A stretch of DNA of 46,527 nt from Chitinophagaceae bacterium (GTDB lineage Bacteria > Bacteroidota > Bacteroidia > Chitinophagales > Chitinophagaceae). Shown piece after piece: positions 35,178 through 44,415 of this stretch. Position 1 is the first letter of the stretch; every line of letters begins with the position of its first letter. The notes beneath the pieces are model-generated. The model was not told the origin of the DNA. It worked only from the letters and a program-made list of their open reading frames with translations, and did no database searches. Both the position numbers and the translations under genes were made by a program. The DNA lies in the NCBI GenBank assembly GCA_019695015.1, contig JAIBAV010000041.1, positions 1 to 46,527 on the forward strand, written 5' to 3'.

Positions 35178-35240
35178 AACTGCTTTGTATATGATAATTT
35201 TAAAATAAAAGGCTAAATTAAATGCTTTAAGCATACTTCG

Positions 35241-35248
35241 TACATTTG
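35241..35248 (+). promoter_or_regulatory. -7 promoter element for ispH
   Basis: TACATTTG, an exact TAnnTTTG, 18 nt before the ispH ATG at 35267, in the divergent region shared with the HisC-like gene. No clear -33 element. Confidence 0.48.
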
Positions 35249-35266
35249 CACAAGTTCAAATAAATT

Positions 35267-36499
35267 ATGAAACAATTTCAAGTACCTACTAATTATAGAA
35301 GCAGCCTTATAAGTGCTGTAAAAAATAAACGAAAACAAGAAGATAAATTAAAAAAAGACTTTACCCCAACCTTATTAGATTTTGGAAACTTACAAATTTA
35401 TCTTGCTCGTCATTTTGGTTTTTGTTATGGTGTAGAAAATGCAATTGAAATTGCTTTTAGAACAATAGATGAAAACCCAGGCAAAAAAATTTATTTACTT
35501 AGTGAAATGATACATAACCCACAAGTAAATAAAGATTTAAAAGAACGTGGTGTACAATTTTTACAAGATACCTATGGCAAACAGCTTATTCCTTTTGAAG
35601 ATATAAATAAAGAAGATATTGTTTTAATTCCTGCATTTGGTACTACTTTAAAAATAGAAGAAATGCTACACAAAAAAGGTGCAGGTACCGATAAGTTTAA
35701 TACCACTTGCCCATTTGTAGAAAAAGTGTGGAACCGTGGTGAGCAGATTGCCAGAAAAGGCTATAGCATTATTGTGCATGGCAAACCCAAGCATGAAGAA
35801 ACAAGAGCCACTTTTTCTCATGCAGCATCAATGGCACCAACAGTTGTGGTAAACGATATGGATGAAACAATAGAATTAGCAAAATATATTACAGGAGAAA
35901 AAAATGAGGAACAATTTTATACTGAGTTTGAAGGCAAATACAGCCAAAACTTTAATGTTAAAAAAGATTTATTGAAAATTGGGGTAATCAATCAAACAAC
36001 ACAATTAGCTACAGATACACAAGCCATTGCAGATTATTTAAAAATGGTAATGATAAAAAAGTTTAACCTCGATGCTAAATCGGTGTCTAATCATTTTGCA
36101 GATACAAGAGATACGCTTTGTTATGCCACAAACGATAATCAATCTGCTGTATCTGGTATGTTAAATACACCTGCAGATTTGGCATTGGTAATTGGTGGCT
36201 ACAATTCATCAAACACTTCCCATTTAGTGGAACTTTGTGAACAAAAATTACCAACTTATTTTATTGAATCTGCTGCAAAAATTATCAGCAAATCAGAACT
36301 GATTGATTGCAACTGGAAAACCAAAGAAATTAAAACTGTGCAGCATTATTTACCACAAACTACACCAGTAAAAATTTTAATAACAAGTGGTGCAAGCTGC
36401 CCCGATGCATTGGTTGAAGAAGTAATCAGAAAAATTGCCAGCTTTTATAATGCCGAAGAAAAAATAGAGGAAATGGAAAAAATATTTTCAGTTAACTAG
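35267..36499 (+). CDS. ispH: 4-hydroxy-3-methylbut-2-enyl diphosphate reductase, long form
   Basis: A 410-residue 4Fe-4S enzyme that performs the last step of the MEP pathway, giving IPP and DMAPP. The three cluster cysteines are visible: Cys53 in RHFGFCYGVENAI, one in TTCPFVEKVW (about 147-156) and one in TSGASCPDALVEE near residue 380. The substrate-binding VIGGYNSSNTSHLVELCE block is near 305-322. At 410 residues it is about 90 longer than the E. coli enzyme, with an N-terminal extension and internal insertions like the cyanobacterial/plant type. It is transcribed alone from a TAnnTTTG promoter and is followed by a 146-nt spacer before ftsK. Confidence 0.95.
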   Translation: MKQFQVPTNYRSSLISAVKNKRKQEDKLKKDFTPTLLDFGNLQIYLARHFGFCYGVENAIEIAFRTIDENPGKKIYLLSEMIHNPQVNKDLKERGVQFLQDTYGKQLIPFEDINKEDIVLIPAFGTTLKIEEMLHKKGAGTDKFNTTCPFVEKVWNRGEQIARKGYSIIVHGKPKHEETRATFSHAASMAPTVVVNDMDETIELAKYITGEKNEEQFYTEFEGKYSQNFNVKKDLLKIGVINQTTQLATDTQAIADYLKMVMIKKFNLDAKSVSNHFADTRDTLCYATNDNQSAVSGMLNTPADLALVIGGYNSSNTSHLVELCEQKLPTYFIESAAKIISKSELIDCNWKTKEIKTVQHYLPQTTPVKILITSGASCPDALVEEVIRKIASFYNAEEKIEEMEKIFSVN

Positions 36500-36538
36500 T
36501 ATTCCTTCTTCCTTTTTGCAATAAAAAAATTCCATAAG

Positions 36539-36587
36539 TTATCCACTTTGGGCATTTAATGTAGTTTTTAACCAAAAGTAATCCACA
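36539..36587 (+). promoter_or_regulatory. Two DnaA-box-like sequences upstream of ftsK
   Basis: TTATCCACT (36539-36547) and TAATCCACA (36579-36587) each match the E. coli DnaA box TTATNCACA at 8 of 9 positions, same orientation, 40 nt apart, in the ispH-ftsK spacer. Whether this organism's DnaA binds them is untested. Confidence 0.35.
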
Positions 36588-36645
36588 TGGTTGTTATAAC
36601 TGTAGATGCATTTGTAGCTTAGGCAATATTTAATTTGCCTACATT

Positions 36646-39279
36646 ATGGCCAATCGTTTAAAAAAGAAAAATATTGAAACTCCCAACCCCGAAGAGTTAA
36701 CAACAGATAAGGTTGCAGATGTTACAGTAGCCGAAGTTGTAAAAGATGAACGTACTACTAAAATAATGGGTGCTGTTAGTTTATTGTTTACTATTTTTTT
36801 ATTTGTTGCTTTTACATCTTATTTATTTACCTGGCAAGAAGATCAAGATAAAGTACAAAAATTTGGCGTAAAAATTTTCTCAATATCTGATGTTCAGGTT
36901 AGTAATTTATTAGGGTTATTGGGTGCTTATATTGCTCATGTTTTTATTTACAAAGGCTTTGGCATTGCATCGTTTTTATTTTGCACTTTCTTTTTTGTAT
37001 TAGGAGTAAATCTACTTTTCGGAAAAAAAATATTTTCAATTAAAAGAAATATTAAATACTTAATTACAGGTTTAATAGTTTTAAGTGTTGCCTTTACTTT
37101 TATGGCAGCTAAAGCTGAGTTTAGCTGGGGTGGTGCTGTTGGAGAGTTATTAAATAGTTGGTTAATTAAATGGATTGGAAAAATTGGAACAGGCACAATA
37201 TTGCTACTAAGTGTTTTTGCATATTTTATTTGGCGTTTCAATCCAACATTTACATACCCCGAGCAATTCTTTAAAAATATTTTTGCTCCAAAGCCTAAAA
37301 AAGAAATTCCTACAGAAGATGTTGCTGAAACACAAGATAATGAAACAATAAACAAACTTACTGTTGATAGTAATGATGAAGAAGAATTGCAAAATTTTGA
37401 ACTAAAAGAAAATATAAATAAAGAGCCAACCAGCAATAACAGATTAAAAACAGAAGGTAATGCAGTAACTGTAATTATGCCAGATGTGGAAGAAAATAAT
37501 TTGCCAATTTTTGATATTGTAGATAAACCAGAAATTGAATTGAACGAAGTTTTAGTGGCAGAAGCTCCGCTATCAGTAAATGATAAGTTTGCAAATGCAG
37601 AAAACAGTAACCATGATTTAAGTTTAGAAATAAAACCAATAACTGATGAAAATAATAGTGTTGAAGAACAAGAAATTGAAACAACAAATAAAATAGAGGA
37701 AGAATTGGATGAAGTGGATATTGATGAACAAGAAGAAAACTCTGCATTAGAAGTAAGAAGCGATGAATTGGCAACTTTTAATTATGACCCCACTTTAGAT
37801 TTAAGACAGTATCAATACCCTAGTTTAGATTTATTAGAAACACATGGTAGCGAAAAAATTATTCATGACCCAACCGAACTGGAAACAAACAAAAATCAAA
37901 TTATTGCTACTCTTAAAAATTACGATATTTCCATTCAGCGTATTTCTGCCACTGTTGGCCCAACAGTTACTTTATACGAAATAGTACCAGCCCCAGGTGT
38001 AAGAATTAGCAGAATAAAAAATTTAGAAGACGATATAGCTTTAAGTCTTGCAGCACTTGGCATTCGTATTATTGCACCAATACCAGGCAAAGGCACTGTA
38101 GGTATTGAGGTACCCAATGTACGCAAAACTGTTGTTAGCATGAAAACATTGCTAAACAGCGATAAATTTCAAAATAATAATTATGCTTTACCAATTGCAA
38201 TTGGTAAAAAAATAGATAACGATAATTTTATTGTTGATTTAACTGCTATGCCACATTTATTAATGGCAGGTGCAACAGGGCAGGGTAAATCTGTTGGTTT
38301 AAATGCTGTTTTAGTTTCGTTACTGTATAAAAAACATCCTTCGCAACTAAAATTTGTTTTAGTAGATCCTAAAAAAGTAGAACTTAGTTTATACCGAATT
38401 ATAGAAAAACATTTCTTGGCAAAACTTCCTGGCGAAGAAGAAAGTATTATTACCGATACTAAAAAAGTAGTACATACCTTAAATGCTTTGTGTATAGAAA
38501 TGGATAACAGGTACGACTTATTAAAAGAAGCAGGTTGTAGAAATATTAGAGAGTATAACGAGAAATTTATTCATAGAAAATTAAACCCACAAAAAGGGCA
38601 TCAATATTTACCATTTATTGTTTTAGTAGTTGATGAATTTGCCGATTTAATTATGACTGCTGGCAAAGAAGTAGAAATGCCAATTGCACGTTTGGCACAA
38701 TTGGCAAGAGCAATAGGTATTCATTTAATTATAGCAACACAACGCCCATCTGTAAACATTATTACAGGTACCATTAAAGCAAACTTTCCAGCTCGTATTG
38801 CATTTAAAGTTTCTTCTAAAATAGATAGCAGAACTATTTTAGATACTGGTGGTGCAGAGCAATTAATTGGTAAAGGAGATATGTTAATTAGTTATAATGG
38901 AGATGTTACTCGTTTGCAATGTGCCTTTGTGGATACGCCTGAAGTAGAAAATGTATGTGAATTTATTGGAAAACAACTTGGCTACCCCGATGCATTTTTA
39001 TTACCAGAATATGTAGATGAAAAAGAAGAAGCAGGAAAAGAATTTGATGCAGATGATAGAGATATTTTGTTTGAAGATGCAGCTAAGCTAATTGTACAAA
39101 ATCAGGTTGGCTCAACCTCTCTCATACAACGAAGAATGAAATTAGGATATAACCGTGCAGGAAGATTAATGGACCAATTAGAACGTGCAGGTATTGTTGG
39201 GCCTAATTTAGGTAGCAAAGCAAGAGAAGTTAAATTTAAGTCGGAAACAGAATTAGACGATTTCTTACAATCTATATAA
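36646..39279 (+). CDS. ftsK: DNA translocase FtsK/SpoIIIE
   Basis: An 877-residue DNA pump that clears and decatenates chromosome termini at the division septum. Four hydrophobic helices lie at about residues 44-65, 85-105, 108-126 and 138-200, followed by a long acidic Glu/Asn/Asp-rich linker (about 215-385). The RecA-like motor has Walker A GATGQGKS (about 542-549), LVDPKKVELSLY, Walker B VVDEFADLI (about 661-669), and ATQRPSVNIITGTIKAN. The C-terminal gamma winged helix (STSLIQRRMKLGYNRAGRLM, near 823-842) would read KOPS-type sequences. Length is typical for Bacteroidota. It is flanked by DnaA-box-like sequences on both sides. Confidence 0.96.
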   Translation: MANRLKKKNIETPNPEELTTDKVADVTVAEVVKDERTTKIMGAVSLLFTIFLFVAFTSYLFTWQEDQDKVQKFGVKIFSISDVQVSNLLGLLGAYIAHVFIYKGFGIASFLFCTFFFVLGVNLLFGKKIFSIKRNIKYLITGLIVLSVAFTFMAAKAEFSWGGAVGELLNSWLIKWIGKIGTGTILLLSVFAYFIWRFNPTFTYPEQFFKNIFAPKPKKEIPTEDVAETQDNETINKLTVDSNDEEELQNFELKENINKEPTSNNRLKTEGNAVTVIMPDVEENNLPIFDIVDKPEIELNEVLVAEAPLSVNDKFANAENSNHDLSLEIKPITDENNSVEEQEIETTNKIEEELDEVDIDEQEENSALEVRSDELATFNYDPTLDLRQYQYPSLDLLETHGSEKIIHDPTELETNKNQIIATLKNYDISIQRISATVGPTVTLYEIVPAPGVRISRIKNLEDDIALSLAALGIRIIAPIPGKGTVGIEVPNVRKTVVSMKTLLNSDKFQNNNYALPIAIGKKIDNDNFIVDLTAMPHLLMAGATGQGKSVGLNAVLVSLLYKKHPSQLKFVLVDPKKVELSLYRIIEKHFLAKLPGEEESIITDTKKVVHTLNALCIEMDNRYDLLKEAGCRNIREYNEKFIHRKLNPQKGHQYLPFIVLVVDEFADLIMTAGKEVEMPIARLAQLARAIGIHLIIATQRPSVNIITGTIKANFPARIAFKVSSKIDSRTILDTGGAEQLIGKGDMLISYNGDVTRLQCAFVDTPEVENVCEFIGKQLGYPDAFLLPEYVDEKEEAGKEFDADDRDILFEDAAKLIVQNQVGSTSLIQRRMKLGYNRAGRLMDQLERAGIVGPNLGSKAREVKFKSETELDDFLQSI

Positions 39280-39306
39280 AATAAATTTACTGCAATCATT
39301 TTTCTC

Positions 39307-39316
39307 AAGTGGATAA
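39307..39316 (-). promoter_or_regulatory. DnaA-box-like sequence downstream of ftsK
   Basis: On the minus strand TTATCCACTT, the same ten bases as at 36539-36548 in opposite orientation, just upstream of the ssb promoter. Matches the DnaA box at 8 of 9 positions. Confidence 0.3.
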
Positions 39317-39333
39317 AATAGTATAAATCTTTC

Positions 39334-39362
39334 TTGGTTTATACCTTAATTAACTATCTTGG
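39334..39362 (+). promoter_or_regulatory. Probable promoter of ssb
   Basis: TTG (39334-39336), an 18-nt spacer, and TATCTTGG (39355-39362; one mismatch to TAnnTTTG). It gives a leader of about 40 nt before the ATG at 39409. Confidence 0.55.
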
Positions 39363-39408
39363 CAGTTCTTAAATTTTATATTAACTCAATTTACCAAAAC
39401 GAACTGTT

Positions 39409-39831
39409 ATGATTAAGCTACAAGTAATTGGCAATCTTGGAAAAGATGCTACCGTAAACAATGTAAATGGCAAAAATGTAATTAACTTTAACATGGCACA
39501 TACCGAAAGGTATAAAGATGCACAAGGGAACCAAAAAGATAGAACCATTTGGGTAGAATGTGCTTACTGGACAGATAAAACTGCTATTCAACCTTATTTA
39601 AAAAAAGGCACACAAGTTTATGTAGAAGGAAACCCTGATGTTAGAACTTACCAAACCCAAGATGGAAAAAATGGTGCTTCTTTAACTTTAAGAATTCAAA
39701 ATATTCAGTTATTAGGCACAAGAAGTTCAGACAATACTTCAGCCGTTCAAAATAATACGCCACCACAACAAAACACAAATTTTACACCAACATCAGATAT
39801 GAATTCAGTTGCTGATGATTTACCATTTTAA
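39409..39831 (+). CDS. ssb: Single-stranded DNA-binding protein
   Basis: A 140-residue SSB that coats single-stranded DNA and recruits repair and replication proteins. The OB-fold covers about residues 1-104, with VIGNLGKDATVN (6-17), FNMAHTERYKD (27-37) and WVECAYW (48-54). A short Asn/Gln/Thr/Pro-rich linker leads to the acidic tip DDLPF at the C-terminus, the docking site for partner proteins. Length and organisation are standard. It has its own promoter and a perfect terminator, so it is a single-gene unit. Confidence 0.96.
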   Translation: MIKLQVIGNLGKDATVNNVNGKNVINFNMAHTERYKDAQGNQKDRTIWVECAYWTDKTAIQPYLKKGTQVYVEGNPDVRTYQTQDGKNGASLTLRIQNIQLLGTRSSDNTSAVQNNTPPQQNTNFTPTSDMNSVADDLPF

Positions 39832-39857
39832 GTAAACTTTTTTATTTTAAAATATAC

Positions 39858-39890
39858 AATTGGTTGATGAAAAACATCAACCAATTTTTT
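39858..39890 (+). terminator. Rho-independent terminator of ssb
   Basis: A perfect 12-bp stem: AATTGGTTGATG (39858-39869) with CATCAACCAATT (39875-39886), a five-A loop, then a T run. It lies 27 nt after the ssb stop codon. Confidence 0.93.
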
Positions 39891-39951
39891 GAACAACTGC
39901 TTCTACTAAATTGATTTTTTAATTAATAAATTATAAAGAATAAATAAATTC

Positions 39952-42168
39952 ATGAAAGTTTTACTATCTTTTTTAATTTTATTTTTCTCCATAACTATCC
40001 ATGCTCAACAACGGTTAGTAGATTTTGTGAATCCCTTTATTGGCACAGGCGGTCATGGGCATACTTACCCTGGTGCAACAATACCTTTTGCAATGGTTCA
40101 ATTAAGCCCAGATAATGGCACCAATGGCTGGGATTGGGTGAGTGGTTACCATTATAGCGATAGTGTAATACAAGGGTTTAGTCATACCCATTTAAGTGGT
40201 ACAGGTGTTGGCGATTTATGTGATATTTCTGTTTTGCCTATTGTAAATAGAATTGCATCGGCAGAAAAAATAACTAGCAAATTCTCTCATAAGCAAGAAA
40301 CTGCCAAACCAGGATATTATGCTGTACATTTAAAAGATTTTGACGTATGGGCCGAGCATACAACAACCATTCGTTGTGGCTTTCATCGTTATACTTTTCC
40401 TGCATCCAAAAACGCAGCCATTCGTTTCGATTTAGGTTTTGCTATTAACTACGACCGTACTACAGAATGTAGTTTTAAAAAAATTAATGATACCACTTTT
40501 GTAGGCTACCGTTTTAGCAAAGGCTGGGCACCCAATCAAAAAATATTTTTTGCAGTAAGAGTAAGTAAGCCCGTAAAAAATATTGTAATTATTGCCAACA
40601 AAGAAAAAATAGACACAAACAATTATACTGCAAAAGACATTAAAGCATGGTTAGAGTTTGAAACAAATTTGGGCGAAAAGATTTTAATGAAAGTAGGTTT
40701 AAGCAGTGCAGATATTGAAGGTGCTTTAGAAAGCTTAAATGAAATAAACGGTTGGAACTTTGATTTAGTTAAACAAAATGCCGAAAATATTTGGGAAAGA
40801 GAATTAAGAAAATTACAAATTCGTACCAACGATATAGAACTAAAACAAAATTTCTATACCGCTTTATACCATACTTTTTTAGCACCCAATAGATTTAGTG
40901 ATAGATATGGTAATTATAAAAGTGCCAATGGAAATATAGAAAAAGGAAAATCAATCTTTACTGTTCAATCTTTATGGGATACATTTAGAGCAGCTAACCC
41001 ATTACTAACAATTACACAAACAGAATTAGTTCCGGCAATCATCAATTCTTATTTAACTTTTTACGATCAATATGGCTTGCTGCCTGTATGGGAATTACAA
41101 TTTAACGAAACCAATTGTATGACAGGCTACCATGCTGTGCCCATTATTGCCGATGCAATTTTAAAAGGTATTACAGGCTTTGATTATAACAAAGCTTATG
41201 AAGCAATGAAAGTAAGTGCCAACCAAAATATTAGAGCTGCAGATTTTTATAGGCATTTTGGCTTTGTTCCAGCAGATAAAGCAGGGCAAAGTGTAACTAT
41301 TACTTTAGAATATGCTTTTGATGATTGGTGTATTGCACAAGTAGCTAAACGTTTAGGAAAATCGGCTGATTTTAGAGAATTTAGAAGACGTAGTATGAAT
41401 TGGAGAAATGTATTTGATAAAAAAACAGGCTTTGCCCGTGCAAAATTAAGTAATGGCAATTGGGTTACCCCTTTTGATCCATTTCATGCAGAACATGATC
41501 CAGAAAAAACACCTTACACCGAAGGAAATGCCTGGCAACATACCTGGTTTGCACCACACGATGTTTATGCACTAATCAATTATATGGGTGGAGCTAAAAA
41601 ATTTGAAATAAGATTAGACTCTTTATTCAAAGCCGATTCTAAACTTACAGGCTCACATGTACCACCAGATATAAGTGGTATGATTGGGCAATATGTACAT
41701 GGCAACGAACCCAGCCACCATATTGCTTACTTGTATAACTATATTGGTAAACCATATAAAACAGTAGATAAAGTAAAAGAAATTTGTACCACTCTTTACC
41801 ATAACAAACCAGATGGCTTACCAGGTAATGAAGATTGTGGGCAAATGAGTGCTTGGTATGTATTTAGTGTTTTAGGATTTTACCCTGTAAACCCTGCAAG
41901 TGGCGAATATGTTTTAAGTGTTCCATTAGTACAAGAAAGTGCATTACAATTGCCCGATGGACATTTATTTAGAGTAATTGTAAAAGAGGCAAATGAAAAA
42001 AACAAATACATAAAACAGGCTACTCTTAATGGTAATCCTTACACCAAATCCTTTTTAAAACATTCAGATATAATGAAAGGAGGAATTTTAGAAATTACTT
42101 TAGCAGATAAACCAGGTACAAGCTTTGGAACTGCTATGGAAGACCTTCCTGGCAGAACCGCAAAATAA
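39952..42168 (+). CDS. Exported GH92 alpha-mannosidase
   Basis: A 738-residue glycoside hydrolase of family 92, calcium-dependent exo-acting alpha-mannosidases abundant in glycan-degrading Bacteroidota. A signal peptide (residues 1-18, ending SITIHA) is followed by the N-terminal beta-sandwich (VDFVNPFIGTGGHGHTYPGA near 23-42) and the (alpha/alpha)6 catalytic domain. Family motifs in the latter are VQSLWDTFRAANPLLT (about 338-353), EGNAWQHTWFAPHD (about 523-536), GNEPSHHIAYLYN (about 584-596), GNEDCGQMSAWYVFSVLGFYP (written as GNEDCGQMSAWYV, about 625-637). Catalytic acids are expected in these blocks. It has no polysaccharide-utilisation partners nearby and lacks a type IX C-terminal tag that I can see. 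Confidence 0.93.
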   Translation: MKVLLSFLILFFSITIHAQQRLVDFVNPFIGTGGHGHTYPGATIPFAMVQLSPDNGTNGWDWVSGYHYSDSVIQGFSHTHLSGTGVGDLCDISVLPIVNRIASAEKITSKFSHKQETAKPGYYAVHLKDFDVWAEHTTTIRCGFHRYTFPASKNAAIRFDLGFAINYDRTTECSFKKINDTTFVGYRFSKGWAPNQKIFFAVRVSKPVKNIVIIANKEKIDTNNYTAKDIKAWLEFETNLGEKILMKVGLSSADIEGALESLNEINGWNFDLVKQNAENIWERELRKLQIRTNDIELKQNFYTALYHTFLAPNRFSDRYGNYKSANGNIEKGKSIFTVQSLWDTFRAANPLLTITQTELVPAIINSYLTFYDQYGLLPVWELQFNETNCMTGYHAVPIIADAILKGITGFDYNKAYEAMKVSANQNIRAADFYRHFGFVPADKAGQSVTITLEYAFDDWCIAQVAKRLGKSADFREFRRRSMNWRNVFDKKTGFARAKLSNGNWVTPFDPFHAEHDPEKTPYTEGNAWQHTWFAPHDVYALINYMGGAKKFEIRLDSLFKADSKLTGSHVPPDISGMIGQYVHGNEPSHHIAYLYNYIGKPYKTVDKVKEICTTLYHNKPDGLPGNEDCGQMSAWYVFSVLGFYPVNPASGEYVLSVPLVQESALQLPDGHLFRVIVKEANEKNKYIKQATLNGNPYTKSFLKHSDIMKGGILEITLADKPGTSFGTAMEDLPGRTAK

Positions 42169-42194
42169 TAAACCGTATTATGTAGTATGATGTT

Positions 42195-42812
42195 ATGATG
42201 GAAACAGAAAGAGAACAACATTGGAATAATGTATATGCAACAAAATTGCCAAATCAAGTAAGTTGGACACAAGCCATTCCAACTATTGCATTAAATTATT
42301 TTCAATTATTACAATTAAATAAACAAGCAAGCATAATAGATATAGGAGGTGGAGAAAGCACCTTGGTTGATTTTTTAGTAGAACAAGGGTTTGAAAACAT
42401 AACTGTTTTAGATATTTCAACTATCGCAATTCAAAAAGTAAAACAAAGGTTAGGCGATAAAGCAAAAAAAATAAATTGGATAGTAACAGATATACTAAAT
42501 TTTAAACCTACTCAAAAATACGATGTGTGGCACGATAGAGCTACTTTTCACTTTCTTACTAATCATGAACATATTAACAAATATGTATCGCTTGTAAATG
42601 ATTTTGTAACCAAACATTTAATAGTAAGTACCTTTTCAACCAATGGCCCAAACAAATGTAGTGGTTTACAAACAATGCAATATTCGGCAGATAGTTTAGC
42701 CCAAAAGTTTAATGCAAATTTTAAATTAATGCACCATCAACTGCACCAGCATCAAACACCTTTTAATACAACCCAAAATTTTTTATATGGTTGCTTTAAT
42801 AGAATTAAGTAG
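42195..42812 (+). CDS. Class I SAM-dependent methyltransferase
   Basis: A 205-residue Rossmann-fold methyltransferase. Motif I is IIDIGGGESTLVD (about 47-59), followed by the acidic end of strand 2 (ITVLDIS), WIVTDIL (motif II area) and DVWHDRATFHFLT (about 110-122), which resembles small-molecule methyltransferases of the thiopurine or tellurite type. The acceptor is unknown. The beginning REQHWNNVYATK is typical of this sub-group. Two ATG codons occur in succession at 42195 and 42198; either may initiate. It begins 26 nt after the GH92 stop codon, so co-transcription is likely, but no functional link is evident. Confidence 0.85.
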   Translation: MMETEREQHWNNVYATKLPNQVSWTQAIPTIALNYFQLLQLNKQASIIDIGGGESTLVDFLVEQGFENITVLDISTIAIQKVKQRLGDKAKKINWIVTDILNFKPTQKYDVWHDRATFHFLTNHEHINKYVSLVNDFVTKHLIVSTFSTNGPNKCSGLQTMQYSADSLAQKFNANFKLMHHQLHQHQTPFNTTQNFLYGCFNRIK

Positions 42813-43097
42813 AAGTATGCTATTGGGGGTTATACATTAAACCTAAGTATTTAATAGCAAATAAAGCCAAGCAATTTCATTTTATTCTACAACACTAATT
42901 CAGTATCTTGCACTTTTAAAAACTATCATGAAATTTTTATCTTTTTATTTAGATTTTTTAGACCATCTATAATATAGTTAACTACTCTATTAAGTACATA
43001 TTACAATTACTTACTTCAATTACACAAATATTTTAGTAGAGAATTTATTGTACCAGAAATTATTTTTTATTCATAAACTAATTAGAAAAAATATAAA

Positions 43098-44330
43098 ATG
43101 CATACCAATAATTTAAATAAGAATACAGCTTACTTTATAGAATTAGAAGAAAAATATGGAGCTCATAATTATCACCCACTACCTGTTGTTTTAGAAAAAG
43201 GAGAAGGTATTTTTTTATACGATGTAGAAGGAAAAAAATATTTCGATTTTTTAAGTGGCTATTCAGCAGTTAACCAAGGACATTGCCACCCAAAAATTAT
43301 TGCAGCTCTTATAGAGCAATCTAAAAAACTAACCCTTACCTCACGTGCCTTTTACAATAACCAGTTAGGGGTATATGAAAAATATATTACCGAATATTTT
43401 GGTTACCAAAAAGTATTGCCTATGAATACAGGTGTAGAAGGTGGCGAAACTGCAATAAAACTTGCTCGAAGATGGGCTTACACTAAAAAAGGAGTAGAAG
43501 AAAATAAGGCAATTATTGTATTTGCCGAAGGTAATTTTTGGGGTAGAACAATGGCTGCCATTTCAGCTTCTACCGACCCAAGTAGCTATCAAGGCTTTGG
43601 TCCATTTATGCCTGGTTTTATTACAGTACCCTATAATGATTTAGCTGCATTAGAAAATGCATTTCAAAATAAAAATGTAGCAGCTTTTATGGTAGAGCCA
43701 ATACAAGGCGAAGCTGGTGTTGTAGTACCAGATGATGGGTACTTAAAAGCAGTAAGAGATTTATGCACTAAATACAATGTTTTATTTATTGCCGACGAAA
43801 TACAAACAGGTTTGGCACGTACCGGAAAAATGTTGGCTTGCCAGCATGATAATATAAAACCAGATATTGTAATTTTAGGAAAAGCCCTTAGTGGAGGCAC
43901 CATACCTGTTAGTGCAGTATTGTGTGATGATGAAATTATGATGAACATAAAACCAGGAGAACATGGCAGTACCTATGGAGGAAACCCATTAGCTTGCGTA
44001 GTGGCAATGACTGCATTACAAGTGTTAAAAGATGAAAATATGGAAGAAAATGCAACCATTATGGGACAGTTATTAAGAGATGAATTAGCTACATTAAAAT
44101 CCCCTTTCATAAAAACCATTCGTGGTAAAGGGCTATTAAATGCAATTGTAATAGAACATAAAAACCCCAATGCAGCGTGGGACCTTTGTTTGGAATTAAA
44201 AGAAAATGGTTTGTTGGCAAAGCCAACACATGGCGATAAAATTAGGTTTGCCCCACCATTAATAATTAATAAAAATCAAATTATAGAAAGTGTATCTATT
44301 ATCCATAAATCATTAAAAATATTACACTAA
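43098..44330 (+). CDS. rocD: Ornithine--oxo-acid transaminase
   Basis: A 410-residue PLP enzyme converting ornithine and a 2-oxo acid to glutamate-5-semialdehyde, linking arginine and proline metabolism. Motifs of class III aminotransferases: [17 protein letters not shown] (about 50-66), [16 protein letters not shown] (about 111-126, with EGGE typical of OAT), [25 protein letters not shown] and ILGKALSGG, with Lys262 as the PLP lysine, followed by [11 protein letters not shown]. The start [24 protein letters not shown] is the usual OAT N-terminus. It has a 285-nt upstream region containing a 14-codon open frame, and a tandem gene-free gap before fabI of 85 nt. Confidence 0.94.
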   Translation: MHTNNLNKNTAYFIELEEKYGAHNYHPLPVVLEKGEGIFLYDVEGKKYFDFLSGYSAVNQGHCHPKIIAALIEQSKKLTLTSRAFYNNQLGVYEKYITEYFGYQKVLPMNTGVEGGETAIKLARRWAYTKKGVEENKAIIVFAEGNFWGRTMAAISASTDPSSYQGFGPFMPGFITVPYNDLAALENAFQNKNVAAFMVEPIQGEAGVVVPDDGYLKAVRDLCTKYNVLFIADEIQTGLARTGKMLACQHDNIKPDIVILGKALSGGTIPVSAVLCDDEIMMNIKPGEHGSTYGGNPLACVVAMTALQVLKDENMEENATIMGQLLRDELATLKSPFIKTIRGKGLLNAIVIEHKNPNAAWDLCLELKENGLLAKPTHGDKIRFAPPLIINKNQIIESVSIIHKSLKILH

Positions 44331-44415
44331 AAATCGAAAATTATTTTTACTTTAGTTTATAATACAATTAATAATTATTTTAGCTTTTTATATCATCAAC
44401 CAAAATATAAAACTT

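Noticed and set aside
35178..35234. Nineteen extra N-terminal residues on the HisC-like protein
   Set aside because: They are hydrophobic and not part of the family start; MAFNINHLLRPN at 35177 is the natural beginning.
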